64,000 bases of DNA from Eucalyptus grandis (GCF_016545825.1 NC_052618.1:1924461-1988460), one strand, 5' to 3'; shown: positions 37,628 to 50,150, numbered from the stretch's first letter. Made by a program: numbers and translations. Notes: a model not told the origin generated them from the letters alone.

Positions 37628-39164
37628 TTTATGCAAATAATTACACTTGAAGCCAAAATTTAAGTATCAACAATTGAGCAATTAAACCATTGATCAAATA
37701 GTTTGGTTTTGGTTTGTTATACTTAGCAAACTTATTAATTAATTAATTAATTAATGATTTGCCCAGATATTTTAGTGTGATTTTGTTCTTCATTAAATTA
37801 TTTTTCAACAACATGAGGAAAAAGAAGTTAAATAATCAATAGGTCTCATTAATTAATGAAAAGGAGCCAAGTTTATATGTACAAAGTTCTTACCAATCTT
37901 GTTTTTCCTTTATATGTATAATCCAAAATTGGCTTTGGTTTTCTAGATTAATTGAGATTATTTAAAAGCTGAATTTTTTTGGTCAAATTATTTATTAGGT
38001 AATTATCCTTTAACAAGATTTGCATTTTCCTTTTCCAGATTTACTGAACTCATTAATTGATCATTTAGCCTTTGGACTAGTTTTTGGGGTGGGACTATTT
38101 TCTCTTTATTGAAAATTATTAAAACTTGTGATAATTAATAGGTTTCGTTAAATGAAGAGGGGCTAAGCTCATAATAATAATCTTTGTCGGCATCTTCCGC
38201 GCCAAGCAACATACATTATGTTCGGGTTATTTAAATTAAACCTACTCTTGCATAATAACAGGGCCAAACTTATTACGAACTCATTTTACATAAGATGTTG
38301 GGCCATACATATTTCTAAATTCTTGGTACCAACAAAACCTCATTAAATGTTCAAAAGTCAAGTTTACATAGTATATGAGTAGCAAAAGTGTACGCGCATT
38401 CTCGAATGAACATATAGTTAACATTTGAAGGTTTCGATGAATCGTCTAGTATAGGCTATTTGAATTATCAGTTAACGGAAAGAAAGAAATTACTAATGGA
38501 GCAATTGGATACCTACCTCTATAAATAGAGAAATATATTTCGAGATTTGGATTTTTTTATTTTTTTTATGATTGCTTACAAGATTAAAAAGATTCAAAGT
38601 AAGATTTATATAAGATTATTAATTTATACATTTATCCATTGATAGAGTGTTATATAAAACAACTATCGGGGATTTAATTTGTCAAAAAACCTTTAAAGTA
38701 AGAAGTCGTCTTTACATTACTTTATATAATAGTATGCTAGATGGACTAGCTTTAACTATGTATCCATGTGATTATTAGAGATGAATGTATGATTATTAAA
38801 CCATCTATTAATCTTTTTATCGCTTAAGTATTTGTTTCAAAAGGTTGTGTTAAAAGCATAAGAAATAAAGTGATAGTTTCTTTATAGTTTAGTATGGGAC
38901 TATGTTTTTCGACTCGAAAGCTAGTAACAACTTTAGTGGTGGATTTTATTTCGCATATCATTTTAAAAAATTACAAGTTTAATAATCACATTAAACATTG
39001 AAAATATGATTCATCCACAATTGTGCTTCCGTGATAGTTAACCATAAGACTTAAGTGGCACGAAAAATAAAATAAAAAATTTGAGGAGAATTCAATACAA
39101 AAATTATAATTCTTTCGTTCTTTTTATATTACATGTTTATTGTACTATAAAATAGGAATAGCTC
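37628..39164. other. AT-rich 3' flank of the type 1 gene (A), no separate gene
   Basis: Homologous to about 1.5 kb downstream of each array gene (for example 64-1591) and to 61357-62881, with more substitutions than between array units. An 85-codon minus-strand frame open in several array units (for example 708-965) is not preserved here, so this is treated as non-coding. Confidence 0.6.
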
Positions 39165-39485
39165 TCAATGAGCCGGCTCGGGAGGGGATACGGGACTGAG
39201 AGCCGCAACGCAGTTGTTCCATGTCTCATTGCTCCTCCTATAGCCATCAGATTTTGTCCCCTTAATTGGCTTGTGGCTCGAGATGCTCAACTCCACAAAT
39301 TGGTTGTGGCAGTTCTTCCCCGCTTTCAAGAGCTCATGACAGCATTCATTGGTGGGTGTAAAGGTGTCGGCAAGGAAAATGAATTGAAAGAATCGAGACC
39401 CACAATCAGATCTTATTCCCTTTCCGCAATCAGGGTTTCCGACCTTGGCGAAGGTAGCCTTAGGAAGCAATGCAACAAGGACGAC
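39165..39485 (-). pseudogene. DD11-like type 1 gene split by an LTR retrotransposon (3' part)
   Basis: Residues 15-120 are preserved in frame from the insertion point to the stop: VVLVALLPKATFA, C34, C42, ECCHELLKAGKNCH and SNETWNNC. The first codons are 9.9 kb away at 49347-49376. Between the two parts, 22 bp of the gene (about codons 7-14) are missing. The left junction is clean: 'acgac' is followed at once by the LTR terminus. Without the retrotransposon the copy would probably be functional, as no other lesion is visible. An ATG inside the LTR-fused frame gives a 110-aa ORF with only part of a signal peptide, which is not likely to be a real product. Confidence 0.88.
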
Positions 39486-42466
39486 TATCGCGACCAATTT
39501 TTCGAGGTGTGAACCACCTAAAATTTGGCTAATGGATTATTAAGCCTATACTTAATTCGGGCTCTCCCAAGACCATACCAATTCGCGACTTAAATTCAAG
39601 TTCTTAACATGCAATTTATTTTTTAAACAGGAGTCGCCACTAATCTATTTTTTTGGTGGGTCGATTAGAAACCCAGGTAAAGTAACGGGAGTTTCACTTT
39701 ACTCCTACGAACTAGATACTATGGGTACGGGAACTTGGTTACACTAGATTTCTCTAATGCCCTTTCGGTACCATTATTTTATTTTCAAAAAATGTTTTTG
39801 CAGGCAGCTTAAATTGAGTTTAAATCTATTTTCCTAACATGTGAGGTGATCGTGCGGGTGCGCAATCCACCAATTTAACACCCAGATAAACAATAAATAA
39901 ATTGCAAAAACTTACCTCAAAGCAACGAAAGCATCTGTAATGTTAAGTTAAAAAACCACATCAACAACCTTGGATATGGTTTCTAATTAACACGCAATTC
40001 CTTTTATTTGTTTTCACTTAATTAATGAAAATCATGCAATATGCAATGTAATATTAACTAAATGACCTAATTCTAATGACATGCAATTTCTAATTAAATG
40101 GACTTAGCAACAATTACTAAATGACATGCATTTCATGAATCTAATCCTATATGACATATACACGATATTTTTTTTTTTATTTCTAAATGAGCGTGTGATC
40201 TATCCTAATATGCAATGACGTACAAAGAATGCCCTAATTCCAATTTTTTCTTTTTCTTTTATGAAATTCGAAATTAAAATTGCCACATAATTAAACGTGC
40301 AATTCAAATTTAAAAAAAAAAAAAGCTAAGATACTAAATTAATGCATATTTTTTTATTTTATGATTTTTCTAAATTCGAGATAAAATCCCTATTCTAAAT
40401 ATGCATTAAAAAAATTCTAACTAACCTATCATGCAATCGTTCTAATTTACATGGGATGCAAATGTAATTTTTTGTATTTTCGAGATAAATAGAACAACTA
40501 AATCATCCATGGCCATCAAAGATGTTATCCACCACTCGAATTGAAATTCAAATTTGATTATTTCACTAATAAAATCGATAAATTAATCTTAAGCCTTAAA
40601 GATCAAGATATCAATTTTACTCTCGCGTGAATAATTATTCCATCTAAAGCCTTATAGATAGAATAAAAATTCGTGCGGTTGCAAATTAGATGATATATTA
40701 TGGAATTTCAACCATGCATTGGAAAATATTTCAAACAATGAGATAAAATGAAAACTAAAATAAGATCAAACGAATCTACTAAATATACCTACCTAATAAA
40801 ATAAAATAAATCTCTACCTAAATTTGAATGTTTCTCCAAATCCGAACGGTGAGGTAGATCACGATAGAAGCTCGGCACGGCTAAGGATAGGGTTCGGCAA
40901 GGCCGCGAGGAACGGAGATCACCAGCAAATCCTTGGTTCGGTGGTCAAGGGCATACTTTGATGACCTGCAATATTAAACTTGTCTTTGACCGTGAGGATG
41001 GATAAGCTGCCAGAACTCGTCCTCTTGGTATTGATGGACTAAAGACGTGTCAATGCTGGACGACGGATGTCTCGGGTAGGTTGTGTTGTGATGATTCGAT
41101 GGACCAACTTGCCGAAGGACAGTGCTGCTCATGGCCTGAGAAATCTGCAAAACAAAACTTCGAGGTGCGGTGGCAAGAGATTATGGAAAAACGATGGCAA
41201 TGAGAAGACTTATTCCCGTGTAGGCCTCTTTGCGTGTATATTTTATTCAAGCTCCTAACCGGTCTGAATGATGAAAAGAACAAATCTTACCGCTTGAACA
41301 TTCCCTTTTTCTTACCAGATTTTTACTTAACGAATTTGCCGCCCAAGCCGCAAAGATCAAGACCAGAAACCTCCGCTTGAAACTTGCCTTTTACTTGGAC
41401 CAGGCCATGCTAAATCCAACAATCACCGTTTGCAATTTCTCCAATTATGGTCGCCTGGGGTGATGTTGCTCGTGGGGTAATGCATGGACACCAAAACGGA
41501 TCCCGGGGTGGTACTTTGCAAGTGAGAGATTAGCGCAGCAGCGTCATCAGAAGAAGCAGCAGTGCCGTGATGAAGAGAGGGCGTCGGGGACAGCGTCTTC
41601 ACCGTCGAAGTTGGAGTGATGGTGGCGATGGTGAGCTGCTGGTGGTCGTTCAGGCGAGAGGACGCTCGGACTGTTGCAGGTGCTCGCGACGTCGGCGCTC
41701 GAGCGGAAGAAGGTGTTGCGGGGGGGTTGCAGACGGACGGGCTGAAGGTGGAGGCACTGAGCTCGCGGGTCCTGCAGGTGGAGGCGCGGCGGTGATGTCG
41801 GCGTGGTGTCGGTGCTAGCGCAGAGGCCGGCGCAGGGTATCGAGCAACAGCGGCGGAGGAGCTCGCGTACGCCGGGGGGGTCGACCAGAAGTGGCGAAGA
41901 AGAAGACCTGTTCTTCTTTTCTTTTTTTTTTTTTCCTCTTTCTCACATGTCGCCCTTCTCCTCTCCGTTGGCCCTCTCTACGGTATTTTCTCTGTTCTAA
42001 ACCAACACCCCACTTTTCTGACTTTGACCTAAAACAAAGAATCCAAAAAAGACGAAGACAACTTTTCCTTAAACTCTTTCCTCTCAATTTTTTCGAAAAT
42101 TCCCCCTTCGGCTCACGAAAATTATGCCTCCTTTTATAGTGATTTTCAGATGGCCATTTTTATAGCAACTTTCGACTTTCCATCTTCTGTTGCATTAAAT
42201 CAAGCTTGCAAATCGGAACGTGATTTCGCAATCAGCTCGATCTTGCTCAGATTTCTTCCATTTTGCAAAATTCTTGCCTCTTATTCACTTGATTTTTAAA
42301 TTGCTTCTAAATTTAACGAAATCCGAATGCTCATCAGAATTTCAAATTTCCATGCATAATCAATCAAATAAATTTCCGCCATTTTTTTCATTTTTTACTT
42401 TTATTTGTTCCCATGCAATTTTTATTTTCCTTATTTTTCTAGATTTGCTAAAAATAGGTGTCAACA
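39486..42466 (-). repeat. 3' LTR (complete, ~2.98 kb)
   Basis: On the element strand it opens TGTTGACACC (at 42466) and closes ACCGCGATA-like (at 39486), where the other LTR has the canonical CA; a G-to-A change explains the mismatch. Contains pyrimidine-rich and GC-rich blocks (41500-41960). Several short ORFs here are fortuitous. The first 1877 bp from the left match the other LTR. Confidence 0.85.
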
Positions 42467-42481
42467 GCTGCCCCTCTTTGA
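42467..42481 (-). other. Polypurine tract next to the 3' LTR
   Basis: The element strand reads CAAAGAGGGGCAGC immediately before TGTTGACACC. A purine-rich run abutting the LTR start is the expected plus-strand priming site, and it fixes the true outer length of the LTR. Confidence 0.75.
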
Positions 42482-42710
42482 AGGTGAGCTCGTAGAGATT
42501 GCCTTCAAAGACAAGTTGAGACCTAAATGTTAATCATGCAGATGTACTGAGTGACTCTTTTTTTTTTTTTTTTGAAAAAATGAATCCCATTTGGAAATGA
42601 AATTTATATGATGCATGGAAATGTTAATGCAAATGATAAAGGAACTTACTTGGAATTACTTACCTTCGGGGATGGTAGAGTAACTCAAGATAGATTGGTG
42701 TTACATATCC

Positions 42711-43495
42711 AGGACTCATACCATTCTACGGTCGCCCAGAATAGTAACATGACTTCACAAAGTGACTGCTTTCCCAGGACCCGTACCATTCTACGGTCGC
42801 CTAGTATGGCATTATTTGGTTGTGTCTAGGACCCGTACCATTCTACGGTCGCCTAAACGAAAAAATGATTTTCCAGGACCCGTACCATTCTACGGTCGCC
42901 TGAACTGAGATTGTCTAGGACCCGTACCATTCTACGGTCGCCTAAACGGGGATCTGATTTCCAAGACCTATACCATTCTACAGTCGCCTGAACTAAGGTT
43001 GTCTAGGACTTGTACCATTCTACGGTCGCCTTGACGAAAAAATGATTTTTCAGGACCCGTACCATTCTACGGTCGCCTTGACGAAAAAATGATTTTTCAG
43101 GACCCGTACCATTCTACGGTCGCCTGAATGGGGGAAATTGCTTTTCTAAGACCCGTACCATTCTACGGTCGCCTGTTAGAGCAATAAATGTTGTCTAGGA
43201 CCCGTACCATTCTACGGTCGCCTAGACTGAGGTTTTGCTTGGCTAGGACCCGAACCATTCTTCGGTCACCCAGGCTTGCGATAGAAATCATCCAACCAGG
43301 ACCCGAACCATTCTTTGGTCGCCTTAATCAAATTGAATCTGGAGGAAAAATCTTTAATGTTGTCTAGGACCCGTACCATTCTACGGTCGCCTAGACTGAG
43401 GTTTTGCTTGGTTAAGACCCAAACCATTCTTCGGTCACCCAGCCTTGCGACATAAATCATCCGACCAGGACCCGAACCATTCTTCGGTCGCCTTA
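42711..43495 (-). repeat. Minisatellite of ~26-bp core, about 16 copies, inside the retrotransposon
   Basis: The core on the plus strand is 'aggacccgtaccattctacg' followed by 'gtcgcct'. 'ccattct' was counted 16 times between 42721 and 43480, at intervals of about 42-68 bp. Spacers fall into a few types (for example 'aaaaaatgattttt'). A subset near 43250-43490 has the variant 'cgaaccattcttcggtc'. It sits ~250 bp from the 3' LTR, the position where Ogre elements are known to carry variable tandem repeats. Confidence 0.9.
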
Positions 43496-46400
43496 ATCAG
43501 ATTGAATCTGGAGGAAAAATCTTTGGGGGACAACTCAATTAAGTGTCGGTATGCTTAAAAGGGAATACCTATGCAATGACAAATATTCAAGATATGGATA
43601 GAGATATACTTACCTGGTGATATCTCTGATTCTTGGGGATATGTCTTTTGAAATTTAGATATCCTGTGGAGGTCTTTCACCTCATGGTGGAGGTTTGGAA
43701 CATCAAGGATGGACCTTGAATGTTCGTGATAGTTCTTCACCTCTTAATATCATGAGGCATTCTAAAAGGAACTTGAATGTTAGGAGCTCTTGAGTCTTTG
43801 AAAAAACATTATCTATCTGACATTATTAGAGCAAATGTGCATTCACCAAAGAAATAAGCAATTAATGCTATTCTGGAACGCACACTTCAAAATCCACTGA
43901 AATTTTTATCAATTCAATCGGGGTCCAGGCATAATGACCTTTGCATCACCCAAATTTCCACTAGAGAGAATTATCGTTCAAGACAATTTTCACTCATGAC
44001 ATGGATTTATTAAGAATACTAAATGAGAGACTTTTGGTTAGAAAGGACTTTCACTCATTCTCATTTAGAAGAGAATCACTCCATCTCACCATATTAACAG
44101 GGGTCCGAGTATTCTCGCAAGCGGTACGATCTTACCAATCTAAGAGGTCTTTAACATGGACCATATTGTGGGCTTGGTCAACGGCTTAACAATTGGACTC
44201 TTTGAGTTAAGGCTATTGAAATAATAGCTTCATAATCATCTTCGGGTTTACAAGTCAAGAACCCTACAAAATGAGAAAGAAATAATCCTCTTCGCACTTC
44301 TTCGAGTGATGCTTATAAACATATGAACCCCTATGTTAATTCAAGTGCCATAATCTGAAGAGACTTCGTAAGGGACGTAACATAGGCTGGGTTCACGGGT
44401 TGAGAAATGAAAGGATCATTAGGCTCAAAAATGTGTATAAGGGTCAAAGTTGATGATCATCTAGGCATTGTCGCTGGTCTTCTCTTTCGCCAGGGATGTG
44501 CCACTGATCTTGACTCTTTGAGTACTACTCCATTGAGATACAACCTTTTGCAACTTATAGTCACTTATCATGACTCTTTCATTTTCATTTTCATTGGCAT
44601 TACTTCTACTAGGCACATCACTTTTTTATGCCCCTAGTTTTCATGCATTTTTTTTTTTTATTTCTTTTTCATGGGCATTGGCCTTACTTTTACCAGGCAC
44701 ACTGCTTTTTCATGCCCCTTAGTTCTATTTTGATTTCAATTCTTGCGCAGAGTGCATGCGTCAAGGAATTACACTCTGAATGACACTCGAACTTTCAAGG
44801 GTCTTCATCCGTCTTTTGCCTTGCCCCGGTGTGGGGGATGATCACCAACTGGGTTTAAAGAAATGAAAATTGCAGGCTCAAGTGGGCTATGCAAAGGGTA
44901 TAAGTATGTAGGATAGAGAAAGAAATGCTCTTCGTCATCCTAAGGCACTTAAGTTAACACATGAATTCGATGCAATAGCATGACTTGAAGATTAATGCAA
45001 GTGAGAGCAAGAAAATTTCAATTCATTTTCCTCACCTCATGATGCCATTTTATCTCCCATTTGCCCCAATGTGGGGGGATTCTTGACAGGGGTAATTCGA
45101 AAAGAATATCCATAAGCGTATGGGCTCAAAAGGGTTAAGCAATGGATCACCTGTAGTGTTTGGGATAAAGAAATGAACTGCCTCTCATCATTTCGGTTGC
45201 CGTACCTTTTGCGAGAGAACTCTTTACCTTGTGTATATGAATCTTCCTACACTCATCTCACAAGTGCATGAGTAGGGGACTGTGTATAGGATACGGTTTG
45301 CCTTTCATCATCCTGACTCGTCTCATTTAGTATGCCCAATCAATTCCACACCATTCATTAAATTAGTCCATCTTGATGTTCTTTAATGGAATTGGTGGCT
45401 AAAAGTCATCATGCAAAGTCTTTTTTTTTTCTCTTTTTTCTCTTTTTTTCTTAAAAGAGCTCAACAGCTTTAGGCATGAAAAATTATCAACTCCAAAACA
45501 AACAGTTTTTCACATTGCAAAATGGTTTTAAGCATTCATTTAAGGATTCATCTACAATGGGATTGTTTCGGCAGTTGATGTCTTTGGATTGTCCTTATCC
45601 GCTTTTGCCCCTGCACAAGAGAATGTGCATGAATATGATACTATGCATCATCAAAGTAAAAGCAAATGGAATATCCATTTTTAGCTCGGGTCGAGATTTA
45701 TCTCAGTCGGGTCACTACCAAAATCTGTCATGCCTCCAATCCGTCACATTAATTCCTTAGAAATGTGTCATTTGACAGTTGGGCCAATTGCAACCTGGTG
45801 TACCTTTTTCAGATGCCTTCTCATCGGGCTGAAAAGTAATGCTCGAAACATGAAGTAAATGAGTCAGAAAATTAAACAGACTAACCTAATGCATGCTTTT
45901 GGAAATGGCTTCAAAAATGATTTTTTTTTTTTACATTTTTTTTTTGGATGATGAAGCATGAAGAAGCCCAGTCCTCAGAATTCTCCTTGGACGATATTTT
46001 CTTTTCATTGTTGGATATCGTCATCGGGCTAGTTTGGTGTACCCCATCATGTCCTCAAAACAAAACTTGTAATTCTATTGATATTCATCAATCAAATTAC
46101 ATTTATTGGAATGAAAAATGTGATATTCAAGCAGAAGAAATTAAAAATAATCCCTAAAAATTCCTACGCATGGGAAGGTGCAACTAAACATGCCCCTAAT
46201 TAAGTAAGGAAAGCGAACTGCTTAGGACCATGAATCATGCGTGCTTGAATTCTTCGCCCTCCTCAGTCTTGTGATGTGAACCCTCCAGATTAGAGATTCT
46301 TTCTTCTAGATATGCCACTAGTCTCTTCATGGTGGCACCAAATTCAGCTACCATAGGAAAATGAGACAGTTCAAAAGTCCTCTTGACTCCTTTCTTCGAG

Positions 46401-47441
46401 TCACAATTTCTCACTTGTTTTGATCCATTATTTTAGCTCTTGACCATGTACGGATGGGTGAGAGAGACCACTCCATAATCATCTAATTAAAATGAATGGG
46501 CACATATAAGCATGAGGTGTAATTAGAAAGTCAATCTATGACAATGATCTAATTGATTTTTCCATTTCTTTTATTCATGAAAAGTTCGTACAAGAAGGGC
46601 TAAAAAAAAAAAAACTAGAAAAATAAACACCCTAGCAAGATCAAATTTCCTAGACAAGAACTGAAAACACATTCTACAATTTTTTTTTTTTTAAATGGTT
46701 CATTGCATGGCAATTTCCTCATTTCATTTCTGATTAACAAAGGAATTAGATCAAATGACTATCCTAGATTGTCATGGACGGACCAAAAGCATGACAAAAT
46801 AAATTGCATGGTATAGGGATAGAAGACTTACTTCACCAAGAAAAATCGACGGCAATCACATAGACATGCACATGGGATGTGAGGCTCGATTTCTATTTTA
46901 GTCAAGCTTAGCAAAGTGAAGTTAGGAGGGTGGGATGACTAGTTGCAGCCTCGCATACTAAGCCAAGTCCTCCTAACTCCGGTTCAGTCAAGAATGATAC
47001 CCCAATGCAACGCAGTCTCGCGGGCAGAGGTAAACATTCTTGACACCAAGAAAGAAACTTTCGGGATTGAGTTGGGCAACCTCTACTATGCGGCCTCGCG
47101 GTCGAAGTCGTATCCAACTCAATACCATCCTAAGTGTCCTAGTGCGGCCCAGGTCCGGCCACAGGTTGTGTGTGCAATAGTGTAGTGCAAAAAACAGTAA
47201 AACATGCACAACAATTTAAATGCAAACAACACTTCTAATTATGGAAAAATAAATCATTAATCCCGTACTCCAACCTGCAAGAGAAATGTTAGCATAGACT
47301 ACTCCCCTTATACCTCCCATCTGTAAAAACATTTAACACCTTAGAAATGTTAGGGACGTACCTGGTGTCCTCGCTGCCAAACAAAACATTTTTTTCATTT
47401 TGAAAGAAAATTGGCCTAAGTCCACTAAGTGTTTTAACACA
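43496..47441 (-). other. Retrotransposon interior without recognisable protein genes
   Basis: No reading frame over about 100 codons was found. About 44815-45300 contains two diverged direct repeats of ~240 bp sharing 'tgccccggtgtgggggat'-like starts. A minus-strand open stretch at about 46235-46432 reads FPMVAEFGATMKRLVAYLEE and could be a trace of a gag/leader ORF, but this is weak. The stretch next to the PBS (46800-47440) resembles an untranslated leader. Confidence 0.5.
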
Positions 47442-47461
47442 AGTCCCCAGCAGAGTCGCCA
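47442..47461 (-). other. Primer-binding site, tRNA-Arg type
   Basis: The element strand reads TGGCGACTCTGCTGGGGACT, two to three bases inside the 5' LTR end. The first bases complement a tRNA 3' end (...AGAGTCGCCA). A tRNA-Arg primer is characteristic of the Ogre/Tat group, as known from the literature. Confidence 0.75.
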
Positions 47462-47464
47462 AGC

Positions 47465-49346
47465 TGTCGCGACCAATTTTTTGAGGTGTGAACCACCTAA
47501 AATTTGGCTAATGGATTATTAAGCCTAGACTTAATTTGGGCTCTCCCAAGCCCATACCAATTCGCGACTTAAATTCAAGTTCTTAACATGCAATTTATTT
47601 TTTAAACAGGAGTCGCCACTAATCTATTTTTTTGGTGGGTCGATTAGAAACCCAAGTAAAGTAACAGGAGTTTCACTTTACTCCTACGAACCAGATACTA
47701 TGGGTACGGGGACTTGGTAACACTAGATTTCTCTAATGCCCTTTCGGTACCATTATTTTATTTTCAAAAAATGTTTTTGCAGGCAGCTTAAATTGAGTTT
47801 AAATTTATTTTCCTAACATGTGAGGTGATCATGCGGGTGCGCAATCCACCAATTCAACACCCAGATAAACAATAAATAAATTGCAAAAACTTACCTCAAA
47901 GCAACGAAAGCATCTGCAATGTTAAGTTAAAAAACCACATCAACAACCCTGGATATGGTTTCTAATTAACACGCAATTCCTTTTATTTGTTTTCACTTAA
48001 TTAATGAAAATCATGCAATATGCAATGTAATATTAACTAAATGACCTAATTCTAATGACATGCAATTTCTAATTAAATGGACTTAGCAACAATTACTAAA
48101 TGACATGCATTTCATGAATCTAATCCTATATGACATATACACGATATTTTTTATTTTTTATTTCTAAATGAGCGTGTGATCTATCCTAATATGCAATGAC
48201 GTACAAAGAATGCCCTAATTCCAATTTTTTCTTTTTCTTTTATGAAATTCGAAATTAAAATTGCCAAATAATTAAACGTGCAATTCAAATTTTTAAACAA
48301 AAAACTAAGATACTAAATTAATGCATATTTTTTGATTTTATGATTTTTCTAAATTCGAGATAAAATCCCTATTCTAAATATGCATTAAAAAAAAAATTCT
48401 AACTAACCTATCATGCAATCAGTTCTAATTTACATGGGATGCAAATGTAATTTTTTGTATTTTCGAGATAAATAGAACAACTAAATCATCCATGGCCATC
48501 AAAGATGTTATCCACCACTCGAATTGAAATTCAAATTTGATTATTTCACTAATAAAATCGATAAATTAATCTTAAGCCTTAAAGATCAAGATATCAATTT
48601 TACTCTCGCGTGAATAATTATTCCATCTAAAGCCTTATAGATAGAATAAAAATTCGTGCGGTTACAAATTAGATGATATATTATGGAATTTCAACCATGC
48701 ATTGGAAAATATTTCAAACAATGAGATAAAATGAAAACTAAAATAAGATCAAACGAATCTACTAAATATACCTACCTAATAAAATAAAATAAATCTCTAC
48801 CTAAATTTGAATGTTTCTCCAAATCCGAACGGTGAGGTAGATCACGATAGAAGCTCGGCACGGCTAAGGATAGGGTTCGGCAAGGCCGCGAGGAACGGAG
48901 ATCACCAGCAAATCCTTGGTTCGGTGGTCAAGGGGCATACTTTGATGACCTGCAATATTAAACTTGTCTTTGACCGTGAGGATGGATAAGCTGCCAGAAC
49001 TCGTCCTCTTGGTATTGATGGACTGAAGACGTGTCAATGCTGGACGACGGATGTCTCGGGTAGGTTGCGTTGTGATGATTCGATGGACCAACTTGCCGAA
49101 GGACAGTGCTGCTCATGGCCTGAGAAATCTGCAAAGCAAAACTTCGAGGTGCGGTGGCAAGAGATTATGGAAAAACGATGGCAACGAGAAGACTTATTCC
49201 CGTGTAGGCCTCTTTGCGTGTATATTTTATTCAAGCTCCTAACCGGTCTGAATGATGAAAAGAACAAATCTTACCGCTTGAACATTCCCTTTTTCTTACC
49301 AGATTTTTACTTAACGAATTTGCCGCCCAAGCCGCAAAGATCAAGA
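47465..49346 (-). repeat. 5' LTR, truncated by ~1.1 kb at its outer end
   Basis: Matches 39486-41362 of the other LTR, then stops abruptly after 'gatcaaga' and joins gene sequence. The part equivalent to 41363-42466, including the LTR's first base, is absent. The lost region would hold the LTR's 5' terminus and probably promoter sequences, so the copy is unlikely to be expressed normally. Confidence 0.88.
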
Positions 49347-49376
49347 AAGTTCTTCGGTGAGCTCGCGGGTTGCCAT
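49347..49376 (-). pseudogene. Start-codon fragment of the LTR-split DD11-like gene
   Basis: On the minus strand, ATGGCAAC then CCGCGAGCTCA then CCGAAGAACTT. The outer pieces match codons 1-7 of type 1 genes (ATGGCAACGCCGAAGAACTT), and the central piece replaces one G. The plus-strand string 'tgagctcgcgggt' also occurs at 41758-41770 in the other LTR, so it looks like filler copied from the element during a deletion/repair event. Confidence 0.75.
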
Positions 49377-50150
49377 TATGGTCTTTTGGGGATAGGAGGG
49401 TTAGAAAATTGTTTGAGATTGTTGATCGTGTTTGATGAAGCAGTTGATCTAGAGATGAGAACTTATATAGCTCGAGGGAAGTAGTGCATTAATGAAATCA
49501 ATTCATCGGTTAAAATTCAGAAATTTATGTAGGAAACGTGTAAAATTATTTCTCTTGCAATAAATGCAATGATTGAGGGCCTTGTCATTTGACTTTTTTT
49601 CCAGTTCAATCATTTGCCATTAAAAAAAAGTATTAATGAGTTGCTTGGTTGAAGAGAAGTATCTGTAAACGAAAATACTTATTTCCAATTTGATTTTCAA
49701 TCCCACATTTGATGTATAATATGAACTAGTGACATGCCCTCAGTTTAATTTAATTTTGTAAAATTAAATTAGCTTAAAACGTTTCACCATATATACTCTC
49801 GTAAAAATGGCCACAATTAAGTTTTAGAACAAATCTAAAACAGACCCTAAAACACATAAGGATAAATGGTTGCACCAACTTGGGGATGGTTCAAAATGAA
49901 CCGAGAACCTGCTAAAAGCACACTGACCAAACCTACGATTGATCTGGTCGGGGGATACCCAGCCTGAGTTTAGGCCTTCGGAGTTAGAGAATAGACTCCT
50001 TGAGATCACTGCTTTTGCAAAAAGGTGAATAAAGCATGACTCTTTGCTTTACAGTAAAATCAATAACGGCATGGGAAATAATTACCAAAATCAACGAACA
50101 CAAACAGTCCAAGAATGAGGAAACGAAGAACGAGTCATAATTGGTTTTTC
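49377..50150. repeat. Duplicon A, remaining upstream flank of the split gene
   Basis: Matches 63245-64000 of duplicon B, including 'aaaatggccacaattaagtt' beyond the point (about 49800) where the array units join to their neighbour. That point marks the original limit of the amplified unit. No gene. Confidence 0.8.
49463..49470 (-). promoter_or_regulatory. TATA box of the split gene
   Basis: CTATATAA, 87 bp upstream of the residual ATG at 49376. The promoter flank to about 49800 matches that of the other type 1 genes. If active it would transcribe into the retrotransposon. Confidence 0.6.

Larger units (their letters stand above)
28705..39485. repeat. Duplicon A (first part; continues at 49347-~50150)
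   Basis: Collinear with duplicon B from about 52180 at high identity. Matching blocks are 28705-~32416 with ~52180-56674, ~34128-34870 with ~56680-57490, and ~34872-39485 with ~58523-63215. It contains the type 2 gene (29925-30287), TIR elements and a type 1 gene (39165-39485). Differences include an A-only 1.7-kb stretch (32417-34127), a B-only inverted-repeat element and a B-only copia-bearing insertion. The collinearity resumes at 49347 after the LTR retrotransposon. Confidence 0.9.
39486..49346 (-). mobile_element. Ogre/Tat-like Ty3-gypsy LTR retrotransposon, non-autonomous
   Basis: Minus-strand element. The 3' LTR is 39486-42466 and the truncated 5' LTR is 47465-49346. A PBS complementary to a tRNA-Arg 3' end lies at 47442-47461, and a purine tract sits next to the 3' LTR. 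LTR ends read TGTTGACACC and GGTCGCGACA on the element strand. The ~5.0-kb interior has no gag, protease, RT, RNase H or integrase recognisable by eye. It fits a large derivative (LARD-type) of the Tat/Ogre lineage, mobilised in trans. It interrupts a DD11-like gene. The LTRs differ at only about 20-30 positions over ~1.88 kb by eye, so insertion is fairly recent and later than the A/B duplication, because duplicon B lacks it. Confidence 0.85.

Noticed and set aside
41567..42139. Arg/Gly-rich frames of 65-90 codons
   Set aside because: Lie inside the 3' LTR, overlap on both strands, and follow GC-rich composition.
42711..43495. CRISPR-like appearance of regularly spaced conserved cores
   Set aside because: Plant nuclear DNA inside an LTR retrotransposon. 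Spacers are not unique, spacing is irregular, and no cas genes are present.
49065..49484. 139-codon plus-strand frame across the right LTR junction
   Set aside because: A chimera of LTR and antisense gene sequence created by the insertion. The matching place in the other LTR lacks it.
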